NCBI RefSeq assembly: GCF_964355755.1
Contig: NC_092676.1
Span: 16,472,288-16,536,287, forward strand
Reading direction: 5' to 3'
DNA from: Antedon mediterranea
Lineage: Eukaryota; Echinodermata; Crinoidea; Comatulida; Antedonidae
DNA: 64,000 nt
Notes under the pieces: generated by a model
Databases searched by the model: none
Told to the model about the DNA's origin: nothing
The model's input: the letters and a program-made list of their open reading frames with translations, nothing else
Part shown: in pieces, positions 1-11,600 of the stretch
How the letters are laid out: each line of letters opens with the position of its first letter
How positions within the stretch are numbered: position 1 is the first letter of the stretch
Position numbers and translations under genes: made by a program

Positions 1-1890
1 TGGGTTCCTGTTATAGTTTTTGGTGTTTTGAAATACAGTACAGTACTGTAGAATAATTATTAAACACTTTTACTGACAGTATATACTATATATACAGTAT
101 GTAGGCTGTAATTTTTCATTTATTTTAATTATGCACCATATGCAGTACAAGAGTAAGCCATTATATATTGTTTGTATTTATTTTTTTTTTAATTATTTAC
201 TGACAAAAATATAATTTTCCAAACTATGTACTGTACTAATTATTACCATTATAATTATCATATGGTATGTGGTTTTTTAAAAATTGAATGTGTTTATTTG
301 TTTTATTGTTCGTAATTGTTTTTAGGGGATGTTTATCGGAGAAATATGTTGAAATAAATATAGTTGAAATAAATAATACAATTTTGTGTGGTGGGGTGTT
401 AATTCGTGAGGAAAAATAAACGCTCCAGGGCGTTTATTCGAGGGACTCTGTATTTACTGAGTGACAAAAATATAATTTTCCAAACTAGACCTTTTACACT
501 TCAATATAATATTGATTAATGTACAGTATGGTATGGCTACTGTATGTATGTCAATTTCAACGATATCCTCCTTATATCTCAATACAATTACATAGTACAC
601 ATTTATAATTCCTTTGCTAAGTACTGGATTACATCCTCAACTAATACTTTATGTCCATTAGGGAAATGAGGTAGGTAGACGGATGTTGTACAGGAAAGGG
701 AAAGCCAGATAGTAATCAGGTCCTATTGCAGAGGTTTAGTAACCTTTTGTATGACCTGGTATTAAGTCGGCCAGATATTGAATAGTTTCTCAGGTGTGAT
801 TAATATCTCACCTAACGATCTTGTGTTCACTGGAATAGATAGTGCAGATAGAACCAAAGTGTGAGTATCCAACCCTTATCTCCATTATTTTATTGTAAAT
901 ACAATTATAACTACTTTTTACATAATAACTGCTTGTGTATTAAAATTTAGTTCCTAGTTCTTTAATTGTTTATTTCATCTAAACGCTACAGTAGTTTTGT
1001 TCGCCATCCCGTACGTTTTTGAGCGAGTATGTGTCTAGGTCCATGCGTGAAAGGTCTTGTTTCTTTCTGAATGTATAATCATATTAATAATATGTTATAT
1101 TTTTGTTTAGAAATATTTATTTAGATATTATTTATTTAAACTATTTTGTGTGAACAATTAGGCCTAGGCTATCCTCAGAATTGTTCAATGTTTATGTTTT
1201 TTTCTAGTTTCTAAAACTACTTTGAATTTTCTAAATTGACATGAATTTATTTCAGCCTACATAGCTGGGAGGTTTCTACTACATTAAAGTGGTTAAAGTA
1301 TACATTTTATAGTACACGCGTACAGTATTTACTCAATTTAACCAGCTCAATTTTGTTCAATCTATTTTATGAGAAATAATAGAGTGAGAAATAATAAAAT
1401 ATTAATATTTTATAATAATTAATTACTAATTATATTATTATTATTATTATTATTATTGAAGTATAGGTTTAGGTATTTGAATCAGATAGACCAATACAAT
1501 CGTACCTCCTTAGAATCTGAGCTATTGTCTGTTTGTGGGAACATTTTTTAATTTTGACGATTTTAAAGATAACCCATTTACCCACCAGACCCAAACCGTT
1601 TTATTATTTTTAATGAAAGGGGGTAGGGTGTTTTATTGTGTAAATATGATTTTCAGGTAACTATGGAAATAACAATAGCAGAGGTCATAATTGAAGTGTT
1701 AAGTTTGATTTAAAAAAATTGGTACCATCTAGTCTTTTTTATATTGTTGTTATAATGTTTTTCTAGTGATAATTTAGGCACACATTGATAATTGTAATGT
1801 CTGTCAGTAATTTGTGATGAAAACTATTTTTTTCAGTATTTTTATTACACAGTATATTGTATTTTAAGCATTGATTTATTTGTATTATTT
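1..1890. other. AT-rich non-coding stretch upstream of, or in an early intron of, the TIAM gene
   Basis: I see no convincing exon here. An (ATT)n microsatellite runs at about 1430-1457. A degenerate repeat piece lies at about 320-450, with GGGGATGTTTATCGGAG near one end and a CGTTTATTCGAGGGACTC stretch near the other. The missing first coding exon(s) of the TIAM gene were looked for and not found. Confidence 0.6.
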
Positions 1891-3715
1891 ACCTCCGCCA
1901 AGGAGGTATATGTAATCGGTAGCGTGTGTTTGTTTGTTTGTTTGTTTGTTAGCAGGATTACTCAAAAAGTAATTACAAGATCTTTACCAAAATGAATAGA
2001 CAGATAGATATGTGGTCAAGGACCATTCCATTAAATTTTGGGACCATTTGGGACCACAGTCCCAATTCTGGACCACTTTTTAGTATACTTTTTCAGACCT
2101 GCTAGTGTTAAAAGATAGGACAGAATTTTTCAAAAGCCGGCGAGCAGTCTTAAAGTAACAAGTAAACTCAAATTGCATTTCCTCGAGAACTACTTATCCA
2201 AAAAACTTCATTTTTTAACAAGAGGCAAGAGTTATAATTTGTGATTTGTAATTTTAAAACATAATTTGATTTAATATGCACGTTTTTTGATGCGAGTAGT
2301 TTAAAAAACCTATTTCTTTTCAAATTCACTCGTTTGATTTTCGCGTTGCTGTTCTATTGTTAGTCAACTGAAGCTATTGACCGTGTTCGTACGGCGATTG
2401 AAATACACGTTTATTTGGTTTTTACCCTTGGGGTAAAACCCATACGACGTTCGTACGAATAAACAAAGTACCGGTAAGCTGACACGAAACCAATTAAGAT
2501 CAGAATTCTTAGGTCAAAAAGCGCCCTCTGTGCGTCGACCCATATCAATTGACATGGCGTGTTGACATATTCAACTGGATATTGCATGTCGTTTTGTGCG
2601 CGAATCGTTCAATTATTATTTTTCAATCGACAATCAGACCTATATATTTATAATACATCGAATACAATTTATTTTTTAACTAAATAATGATCGAAAATCC
2701 TGCTAACGTATGTTGTTTGTTGACCACGTGTATTTATCGTGCGAGCCGAACTATTGTTGTGGAAATTCCATTTAATGTAAACGCACTGTACCCCTCTTGT
2801 AAAAATCACCACGTGTATTTATCGTGGGAGCCGAACTATTGTTGTAAAAATTCCATTTAATGTACACGCACTGTACCCCTCTTGTAAAAATCACCACGTG
2901 TATTTATCGTGCAAGCCAAACTATTGTTGTGGAAATTCCATTTATTGTACACGCACTGTACCCCTCTTGTAAAAATCACCACGTGTATTTATCGTGGGAG
3001 CCGAACTATTGTTGTAAAAATTCCATTTAATGTACACGCACTGTACCCCTCTTGTAAAAATCACCACGTGTATTAATCGTGCGAGCCGAACGGTTGTTGT
3101 GGTAAAGTCACAGACACCAGGCTACCACAATACAGAACTCCCTGCCGTTACATGTACATTATAAGCCACCGATTCGCAAGTTCAGGTCACCGGAGAAAAC
3201 CAACGAGTTGATTATTTACATATAATTTTACAAAACAATAGATATACATTTGCATTAACGAAAAAGAACATTTTAAACAATAATTGCTAAACAATCAGAA
3301 AGCTTATTTGAGGTCGCGATTTGACATGACCCCGTTAACGCTTGATTAATTATACCCCGAGGCAGTGTGTAATTGGAATGGGATTGAAATAACCAGTAAA
3401 GTTGGTGGATTTTTCGTCCAGATGGTTTTCTAAATTTTTATAGCCAGAGGCGTAAGTTAATTGCCACACGCGACCTCACAGTTGGAAGTACACGGTAGTT
3501 TCAGCCCCGTCCGAACGGGCCCATTGTTAATTGAAAGGCTTGTTACATAACCATTACACCAAACTCGCATACACATGCTTGTAATGAAATTAGGCTAAAT
3601 CACAAACAGCATTAAGACACACACAAATATATATATATTTTTTTTAACCGGAGAAATCTTATGTAGGAGAATTTTACAGTAGGCGGAGGTGTGCACTCTC
3701 GGAGTGGCTTTCTAG
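1891..3715 (+). mobile_element. Helentron/Helitron-like non-autonomous element
   Basis: The left end has ACCTCCGCC (1891-1899) within a small hairpin ACCTCCGCCAAGGAGGT. The right end has its exact inverse GGCGGAGGT (3682-3690), giving subterminal inverted repeats. Just inside the right end is a hairpin CACTC-TCG-GAGTG (3694-3706), followed by CTAG (3712-3715) and a T. A 3' hairpin followed within about 10 nt by CTRR is the Helitron signature. Subterminal inverted repeats plus an internal minisatellite are typical of Helentron-associated elements. No Rep/helicase coding is seen, so the element is non-autonomous. The exact 5' boundary is uncertain by a few bases. Confidence 0.65.
2723..3105. 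repeat. 85-bp minisatellite inside the Helentron-like element
   Basis: Copies start at 2723, 2808, 2893, 2978 and 3063, exactly 85 bp apart; the fifth copy is partial. Each starts ACCACGTGTATT and ends in CTTGTAAAAATC. Copies 2 and 4 (GTGGGAGCC...GTTGTAAAAATT) appear identical. Copies 1, 3 and 5 share the other version (GTTGTGG), so the array has grown as a 170-bp dimer. Confidence 0.9.
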
Positions 3716-3716
3716 T

Positions 3717-4658
3717 TTTGTATTGCTTAATATCCAATTATTATACTAAAAACCAAGAAGTATAGTATAACTACATAGTTAGTGTTTGCCAGTATAATTT
3801 AAATTTGTTTTATTGTGTGAGCCTCTACATTTTTTTTCAAAGATGAATATTCAATGATATTGTACTATATAAACAAACAATCAATTGTAGTCAAATGAAA
3901 ATACATATTAAATATTATATGAATATTTCACTTGAAGTGTTATAACACATGGTGTCTCATTCACTTGTACAGTAGACTGTGAGGCCATAAATATATTATA
4001 CAATTAGATTTAATATCTAGCGCTCTCTCTCATTATTATTATATTTTCCACTGATTAATTCTAATCTATAAACATTACATTATATTTTTTAGTGTTTAAG
4101 TTTAATTTTAACCAGCTGGCCATACAGACGTAACTTAAAGTTTTTAAAACACCCTTTTTTTGTCTACATCCACACATTTGTTTAATGACAATACTAGTTT
4201 TATATTATTGTTTTGTTAAATTTCAAATAATAACAAAAATTAATTTACTACTTTTGGAAAAAGCAATAAAAGCACAAACTAACAGAATATTGAAATTTTA
4301 GATATAGTAGGCCTGGTTTCAACTTTTTAGAGTTCTTCGATAGAGTGAGTTTACATAGATAGTATTTGCTTGTTATGCATCTTGGATTCAAAATAGACAA
4401 GATAATTAAAATAATGATGCTGGTAGTTATAAACAAAAGTCATTAAGAATAAAAGGTCATTTCTTTAGTCTTGGAAGAAAGCTTTGTAAGTCCAGTTCAG
4501 TGAATATTCTGCTAGTTCATGACGTAGTCTTTCAATCGACCTACTGTGTACACATGTCTGTTTTTTTTGGCTAATTGTTGGTGTTAACATCGGGTACATC
4601 TTTTTGTCTTTTTTCATTCTGACTAATTATTTCATTCTTTCTTTTTTTTATTTTGCAG
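3717..4658. other. non-coding, probably intron before the first visible TIAM exon
   Basis: AT-rich sequence ending in a strong polypyrimidine tract and TTTTGCAG acceptor directly before the exon at 4659. No coding potential recognised. Confidence 0.6.
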
Positions 4659-5606
4659 CCGACAGGGGATATAGACTTCAGTAAATTGGATAAATCAGGA
4701 AATATTTCTTCATCCTCTCAAGCCTCTATTTCGGGACAGTTTTCGCCAATTCCGACAACGAATGTAGATGATCTGTTGAATAAAGATTATTCATTGACAA
4801 GTGAAGATAGTAATGATCGAAGCAGAAGTCACAGCGTTGCTTCTGGTGCGCCACAAGGAATAAAGGCAAAGTTGTTACGTAAGCGCAGCAATTCTAATAA
4901 GTATAAATATCGCAATAGTTTCGGAACAAGTCCAAATGTATCGACAACCTCGGATGCACGTGAATCTGTGTATGACAATGTAAATAAATCCACGAGGCCT
5001 GTCGGTAAACCTTTGAATAAAAATCTAATACCAGGAAATAAATTTCTAGCCGTTCAGAGTGAACCGTCGATAAACAAACAGTTTGAAGCTCAGGACATTG
5101 ATACGATCCATGAGGATTCTACATATACACCTCCTAGAGTTGTAGTTAGCACTGAACTGTTAGATCGAAAAGGACGCGATACTGATAAACATAGTGCCAG
5201 CTATGACCAATTGGAAACGTTTCGATCCCGTGCTATGACCGATACTAGTTTACCTAGGAATTCACCGAATATTGTTAAAAGACGTATGAAGAGCCCACAC
5301 CTAGGAAATTCGCGACCCGTAAGCACGGACGTCGAAAATCAAATGGAAATGGAACCCACTACGGAAATACTGGAGGCATATCAAATGCACTTGCAAAGTT
5401 CTACCGAATACGCTGATAGCGGCTTTAGTGGAACCGAGACAATAACGACAAGCTCCTCCGGGTTTTTCCATGGACTTCCCCATTTAAATGGCGGTGGAAG
5501 CGACAGTGGAAGTAGTCTGTCGAATGGAGACCGCGGAAGTTTTGCAGCAAGTAAAGATGGCAAAAGCTCAATGGCTGACGATTTTCATAAAATGCTCAGT
5601 GATGAG
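4659..5606 (+). CDS. TIAM1: TIAM gene: large Ser-rich N-terminal exon
   Basis: The 316 codons run from [10 protein letters not shown] to the donor GATGAG|GTATAG. They are rich in Ser, Asn and Thr, with basic patches ([17 protein letters not shown]) and a [16 protein letters not shown] stretch. This is the low-complexity region before PHn, which in the family carries phosphorylation and 14-3-3 sites. The next exon (6149-6255) adds an acidic run ([12 protein letters not shown]) and then RKAG, which leads into PHn. Confidence 0.93.
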
Positions 5607-8600
5607 GTATAGTACACAATATTTCTTCAGATTGAGTCATAAACAATATGCGCATACTAAAGTAGATAATGTTACTATTATTAAATATGTAATTTAATAA
5701 CAGACTAAAGTATTATATAAAATGTTACTGCAGGTTATTGGCACAAACTGTGGAACCTAGTTCCTAATCAATTGTAAAACATCTTTCCAATTTGTGTAAT
5801 GGGCAAGGGAATAAACTAATAAGATAATTAAATAAATGAATATTGAATAATAAAAAAGACAGTAGTTATAATGCACCAACCTAAATTAGGCTTGAATCAA
5901 TATACTTTAAATTAAATCACTAAATTACATACATTTAAATTTGCTTCATTATTATTTGTCTTAACAACGAGTTCCCATTGAGAATTATTTTTCTAGTTCC
6001 TGCTTAGAAGATATGGTCCGGATATTAAGCATTCAATTGAATATGGTAGTAGGAAATTCCTGTGTAATGCAGTTTGAATTGCATTTTTCATATTCTAAAA
6101 TAATTGATGGTATCTATTACATGACCCATACTTATTTTTGTGCTGCAGGAATATGAGGAGGATGAAGATGAAGGGGAGGGCGACAGCCATTCCATGGGAT
6201 CTCAGCAAACAAAAGCCTCTTGTTCAAGACAACGGGGTGCAACCAGGAAAGCAGGGTAAGATATTAATATAAAACTAATATGATATTGAATCAAAATGTC
6301 CTCTGCATTGTAATTGTGTACCTAAATCATGATCAACACATCATGACCTACACATTATGATAAACACTATATTGTGATTAGCACTTATGATCACCTCAAG
6401 ATCTGCTCATGCTCATATTATTTTAGTACAGTAATGTTAAATGAGAAAAAAAATGTAAAAATATATATAAAATCAGTCAATCATCAAGTAAACTATTAAT
6501 TCTTATTACAGTACAGTGTACTTCTCATGCACCTACACGTTGAAACTGGATTTTAAGAAATCAGAAATTTTCGACATTTATTGTATTCTTTCTGTTATAT
6601 TTCTCTATTAAAATTGTAATTTAATGATACATCATCTAATGTAAAAGATGCTGCATATTTAAAACATGGAATTAATATAATCATTTCATATTAAGTTGAT
6701 TTCTGTCATCCCATGTTAATTTACTATAGCCAGCCTGAATACTTTTGAATATGAAATGTAATGAATTCATTGGATAAACAGGCTATAGAGCGTGACAATT
6801 CAATTAATTTAATCCCAACGTGGATACAAAAAAACAATGGTAAATGGCAATATTTACCATGATACCTAATGTCCCTAGAATTGCGTATAAAAATACAAAG
6901 TTGATGGCAATGCACACAACATAATACTAACAATAACATTATATGCGGAATAATATATCAACGCGCAGCAGTAAATAATCTTCACCAAAAGATGCACATT
7001 TTATATTTAATCGTTTTTTTGTGTACAACTAAAACTGGTTTAAAATGGCGGGAACTCCATATAATTGAATAATCGTGACCTTGGTTTATTTTAAGAAAAT
7101 GGAGGTAAAAATGTACAGTATTTAACACAGACTGTTTTAAGCAAGCAGTTTCTTCAGTAGCAACAGACCCTTAATGTGCACTTATAGACAAGTATGTCTT
7201 GTAGACTTTAGAGTTATGACATTTGACCTTTATGGTTTCCTTTATAGCTTATAGTGTCCTTCACATAACATATTTCGGTTTTTATAGTCAGGTCTTACCT
7301 GTAAAAACACATGATCACTTAGCATGTGTTTCACCTTTATTCACATCCAAAACAGTGTACAGTATAGTAACATTTCCTACATCCTTGTCTTTTTTTTTTT
7401 TTTTTCAAAAGATTATATTTGTATACAAAATCCTTTTCATATAATGGCGTGGCAAAACTCCAAAAGAAATTAGCTTGAAGTCTGTCTGCAGTATTTAAAA
7501 TTATTTAAAAAAATGTAAGGTGAAACAAAACTAAACAAAAGGTTTGATTAGAAAGATCATTATGTTTATTTACTAGAGGTGGACACATTTATCAAGGTTA
7601 ATGATTGTATTGTAATATGAAATGCTTTCTTAGCTTTAAATATTATGAAATCTCTATTCACTCAATTAATCGCACTTGAGCAAACCAAAGAGAAATGCAT
7701 TGTACAGTATAACTTTAAAGAGATAATGAATTTAAGAAATGGCTACTTCTTGAAGCCTTAAAATAGGTTGAGGATTCCCAGGCACTAATGCTGATAGCAT
7801 ACTGCAAGTTTCTGCTATGTAGGTACATTGGATAGGAATGAAACTCCCAATATTTTAACATGCCTTCATTACATTCTGATGCATAACTGTAACGTTTTTC
7901 TGGGCCTCTCAAAAAGTATTAAACGGCACTCAAATGTATTGTATAAACACGTACAGCCTTAGTTTGAGACCCATCAACATTTTTCATTGGTTCATGAATT
8001 ATTGTTCTTAAAATAATTTTATTCTTTTAAGTAAAATATTATTTATATATAGGTGGTTGAGTGTTAAATCTTTACTTGTATGCCGTAAGAAAAAAGTTGA
8101 AAAGGCTCCAAAGAAACGCTGGAAAGACTACTGGGGTAAGCACTGTACACTAGTTATGAACTTTAAAAATGAAAATTTATTTCGTTTTTGCTACTTATAC
8201 AGAAAGAACATTTGTGTTGTGTTTTATATGATCCGATACCATACCGTAGTTCAGGTGGTAGTATTCTTGGATAAGGATTTTATATTAAATGTCCAGTGTA
8301 CACATCTGGCTCGTGTGGAGCTTAAAAGAAAAGTGGGATAGTACAGTCAGGGAAGAGTTACTCTTCCCTGGTACAGTACATCTTAGAGCCTACCCAGTAC
8401 CAAAGAAATGGCTGAAGGAGTGGTGACTTCAGATCCAATATTGCAAATGACAACATGATTAAGATTACCTTGGCTATGTCCATTTGATATGATAATTCGA
8501 TGTAAAATACAATAGTACACAATATTAATTAATGAAAATGAATTATAATTTCAGTTTGTTTGAAAGGAACGCTTCTTCTATTTTTTGTATGTGATGAGAA

Positions 8601-11600
8601 AACAGCTCCTGATGAAAACAGTGAACCTCGACACATCATCGGTAAGAGAAAGACATGGTATTATTGGTATCATATAGTTATTATTATTATTATTATGCTA
8701 AGATGATGGAGTATTATTTTGATCTCATGATTCTTGTATATACTATTGTTCTGCTCGAAATAAACTATTCAATGGTGTCTATAGTACATTATCAAACAAA
8801 ATAACTTGAGTACAGTACTTAGTGGTGGTGACTACTTTCCCTTTTCTTTACTATTTTTGTTTACACATGATATTTTTCTTAACATTATTGCTGATTGGTT
8901 TAGAATTTCTCTCTTTACATTAAAATATAAGCAAGTGCATCTAATGTTCCTTCTTCAGCCTACTCTCTTCTTGCCTTCATTCTTTTGTCAATTACTTCCT
9001 TCAACAATCCATTTCCTTTCTGTACTTTTCCAATCCATTTCTTCCTTCTTATAATATGGTTTGTTGTTTGTTAGCTTCTTATGTGTTTTTTAAGCCGTCC
9101 CTATTCATTCCATAGTTTTTCTGTAAGTATCTTGCCCAATTTGCAAAGATTTTGGAAATTGTGTTAAAGTTAAAAAATGCATAAAATCTTAAAATCTGTG
9201 TAGTTTATTTATTTTAAAATACAAGCTTAAGAAAACAATTGCATCCTCTTTGTCAAGTGACTCATCAAATATTGTTCTAAACATAGAATATTACAGAAAA
9301 AAAAAATGAATCGAAAATTAGTTAGATTTTACTGTACGATACAATTAGTAAACCTGTAGCAAGGAGGAGGAGGTGGGTCAGGGGGTCCGTGGGTTTGAAA
9401 GAAACTAAGCCTTTTTACTGAAGTCTGGTTTCAACCCACAAGGTAACAATTCCGGGAGGTTTACAGATTGTTAATGAATTTGATGCATTTTAAACAGATT
9501 TGAAGCATTTTACACTTACTACAAACTACCTCGCACAATCAGTATTTCAATGTTTACCAGAGGTGCATCGTACCAGAGAAGAATAACATTTATTCTTTAC
9601 TTGTCGGACATTCTTGCAACTAATTCAATGTATCAAATACAAAAATAAACTTTTAAAAAACAAAACTCAAACAGTAAACATGTGTTTGAAATTGTAAAAC
9701 CAAAGTTTCTGGAGATTTGGTTGATATTCGAGGGATTGAGATTGGATGAGAATTCGGGGGGCTCCCTTAGAAATTCGGGTTGGTTGAAACGCTTGGAAGT
9801 GCTATTTTCAGAAGAAATACAATGTGAAATACAAATTGCCCTGTAAAGATTTACTGGTGTTATGTAGGGTGTCTAAAAAACTCAGATCTAGAAAACTCAG
9901 ATCTCTGACTTTTCTAGATCTAGAAAACTCAGATATCTAACTTTTCTAGATCTAGAAAACTCAGATATCAATATCTGAGTTTTCTAGTTCCAGAATGGAA
10001 CCCTGTTATGTAATATTAAAACTAAAATATCAACAAGAAATCTCTTTAATTTACTGCAAACATTTAACCTCAATTTTATACTTTTCCTTTATATATCTAA
10101 GGTTGTATACTATATAACATTTTGTGGTTATTATGTTAATCATTTGTATAATATTTTGATAAAGACATGTTCTTAGAAATACAAACAAAAATGATGGATA
10201 GTAGAGTAATGCTATAACAACAGTTAAATGCATAGATGTGAACCCATTAACACAATCCGGTATACTAGCATTAGGCTACCCTGGATGGCCATTACTGTGC
10301 AAGTTAACATTTTATAACATATCATTTATCATAACTGTAAAACATATTTCGAGATAGATGATGCATGTTAATATTGTACTGTATTTCGATTCTTTTGACT
10401 TTTATCTATCACAGTTATTTTATTCAGTAATGTTTAATTTCGATAATGCTTTTAGAACCATGATCCTGTATTATACTAGAATTTATTTAGTTGTTCGCTG
10501 AATTGCCAAAAAAGGACCGGTTACATGCAATTAACCAAACAAAATTTTATTGACCAAACTCTATTGCCAATTAATTGAGAATTATTTAGTCCACTGCAAA
10601 CAATGCTATGGTAAGATTTTTCTATTAAAACATTCAGGAATGAACCATAAAACTTTAGATCACTATAATTCTTTGAATTGTTTACCATATATTTGTGCAT
10701 ACAGTAGACCTGCTATTAAGGATCCAATGTAGTGCCCCCTTAATAGGGATATAGCTTTCTTTTTATTAACACATTATTTATAATTGTTTCTAGGGTCAGT
10801 CAGAGTCAGGTACAACAGTATAAAACATGGATAGATTTTTAATCATATTTTTGTTAATTTTATTGCATACTGTAGTAATAGATTTAATATTAATATTGTA
10901 TGCATCTTTCGTCCATCTAGTTGTGGAAAATGGTATTGCCCAAGCTGTACCTGAACATCCTAAAAAGGACAATATCTTGTGTTTGAGCACTGCTTTTGGA
11001 GACGCCTATCTTTTACAGGTAATTTGTCTTATCCTAATGATGTGTGGTATAAGAACATAATTATCCACGCTCTGTAACTTAATGTCATGAAACCTGTTTT
11101 TTTAAGATTAAATTGAATAATCCACAATGTGATTATTATGTTGTTTGTAACCTTATTCCATAAATAGCAAACCTAAAATAACGATGCTACCTTAATATTT
11201 AAAGAATCATCAAGATTTTCTTCTGCTGTAACTGTATTTTTAGATTACAATTATATTTTATTTCAATGTATTTCAGTTACTGCAGTAAACAGTAGAGTAT
11301 ATGATTACCCAAAAAAAGTAGCTAAATAATTGCATAGTAAACAGGTTTAAGAAAACTAAATAAAATGTAATTACTGCAGTAACTACAGTAGAAATAGTTT
11401 TGACATGGTTCCTAAATTTAAACAAAATAAATATATTTTGCAGACTTAATAGAGAATATTCTTTTTGATCAAAGACCACAGAAGATCCTATTTTAATTTA
11501 TTTAATTTTTTTTTAAATGTTATATTTGCAGGTTTTTTAGTTTCTGTAATTAAGTGCAATAACAGTTTTATTGATATTTTTATGATCTGGCGACCCATAG

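Noticed and set aside
8806-9054. 82-codon open frame rich in Phe and Leu
   Set aside because: Low-complexity hydrophobic translation of TTC/CTT-rich intron DNA; no splice or start support.
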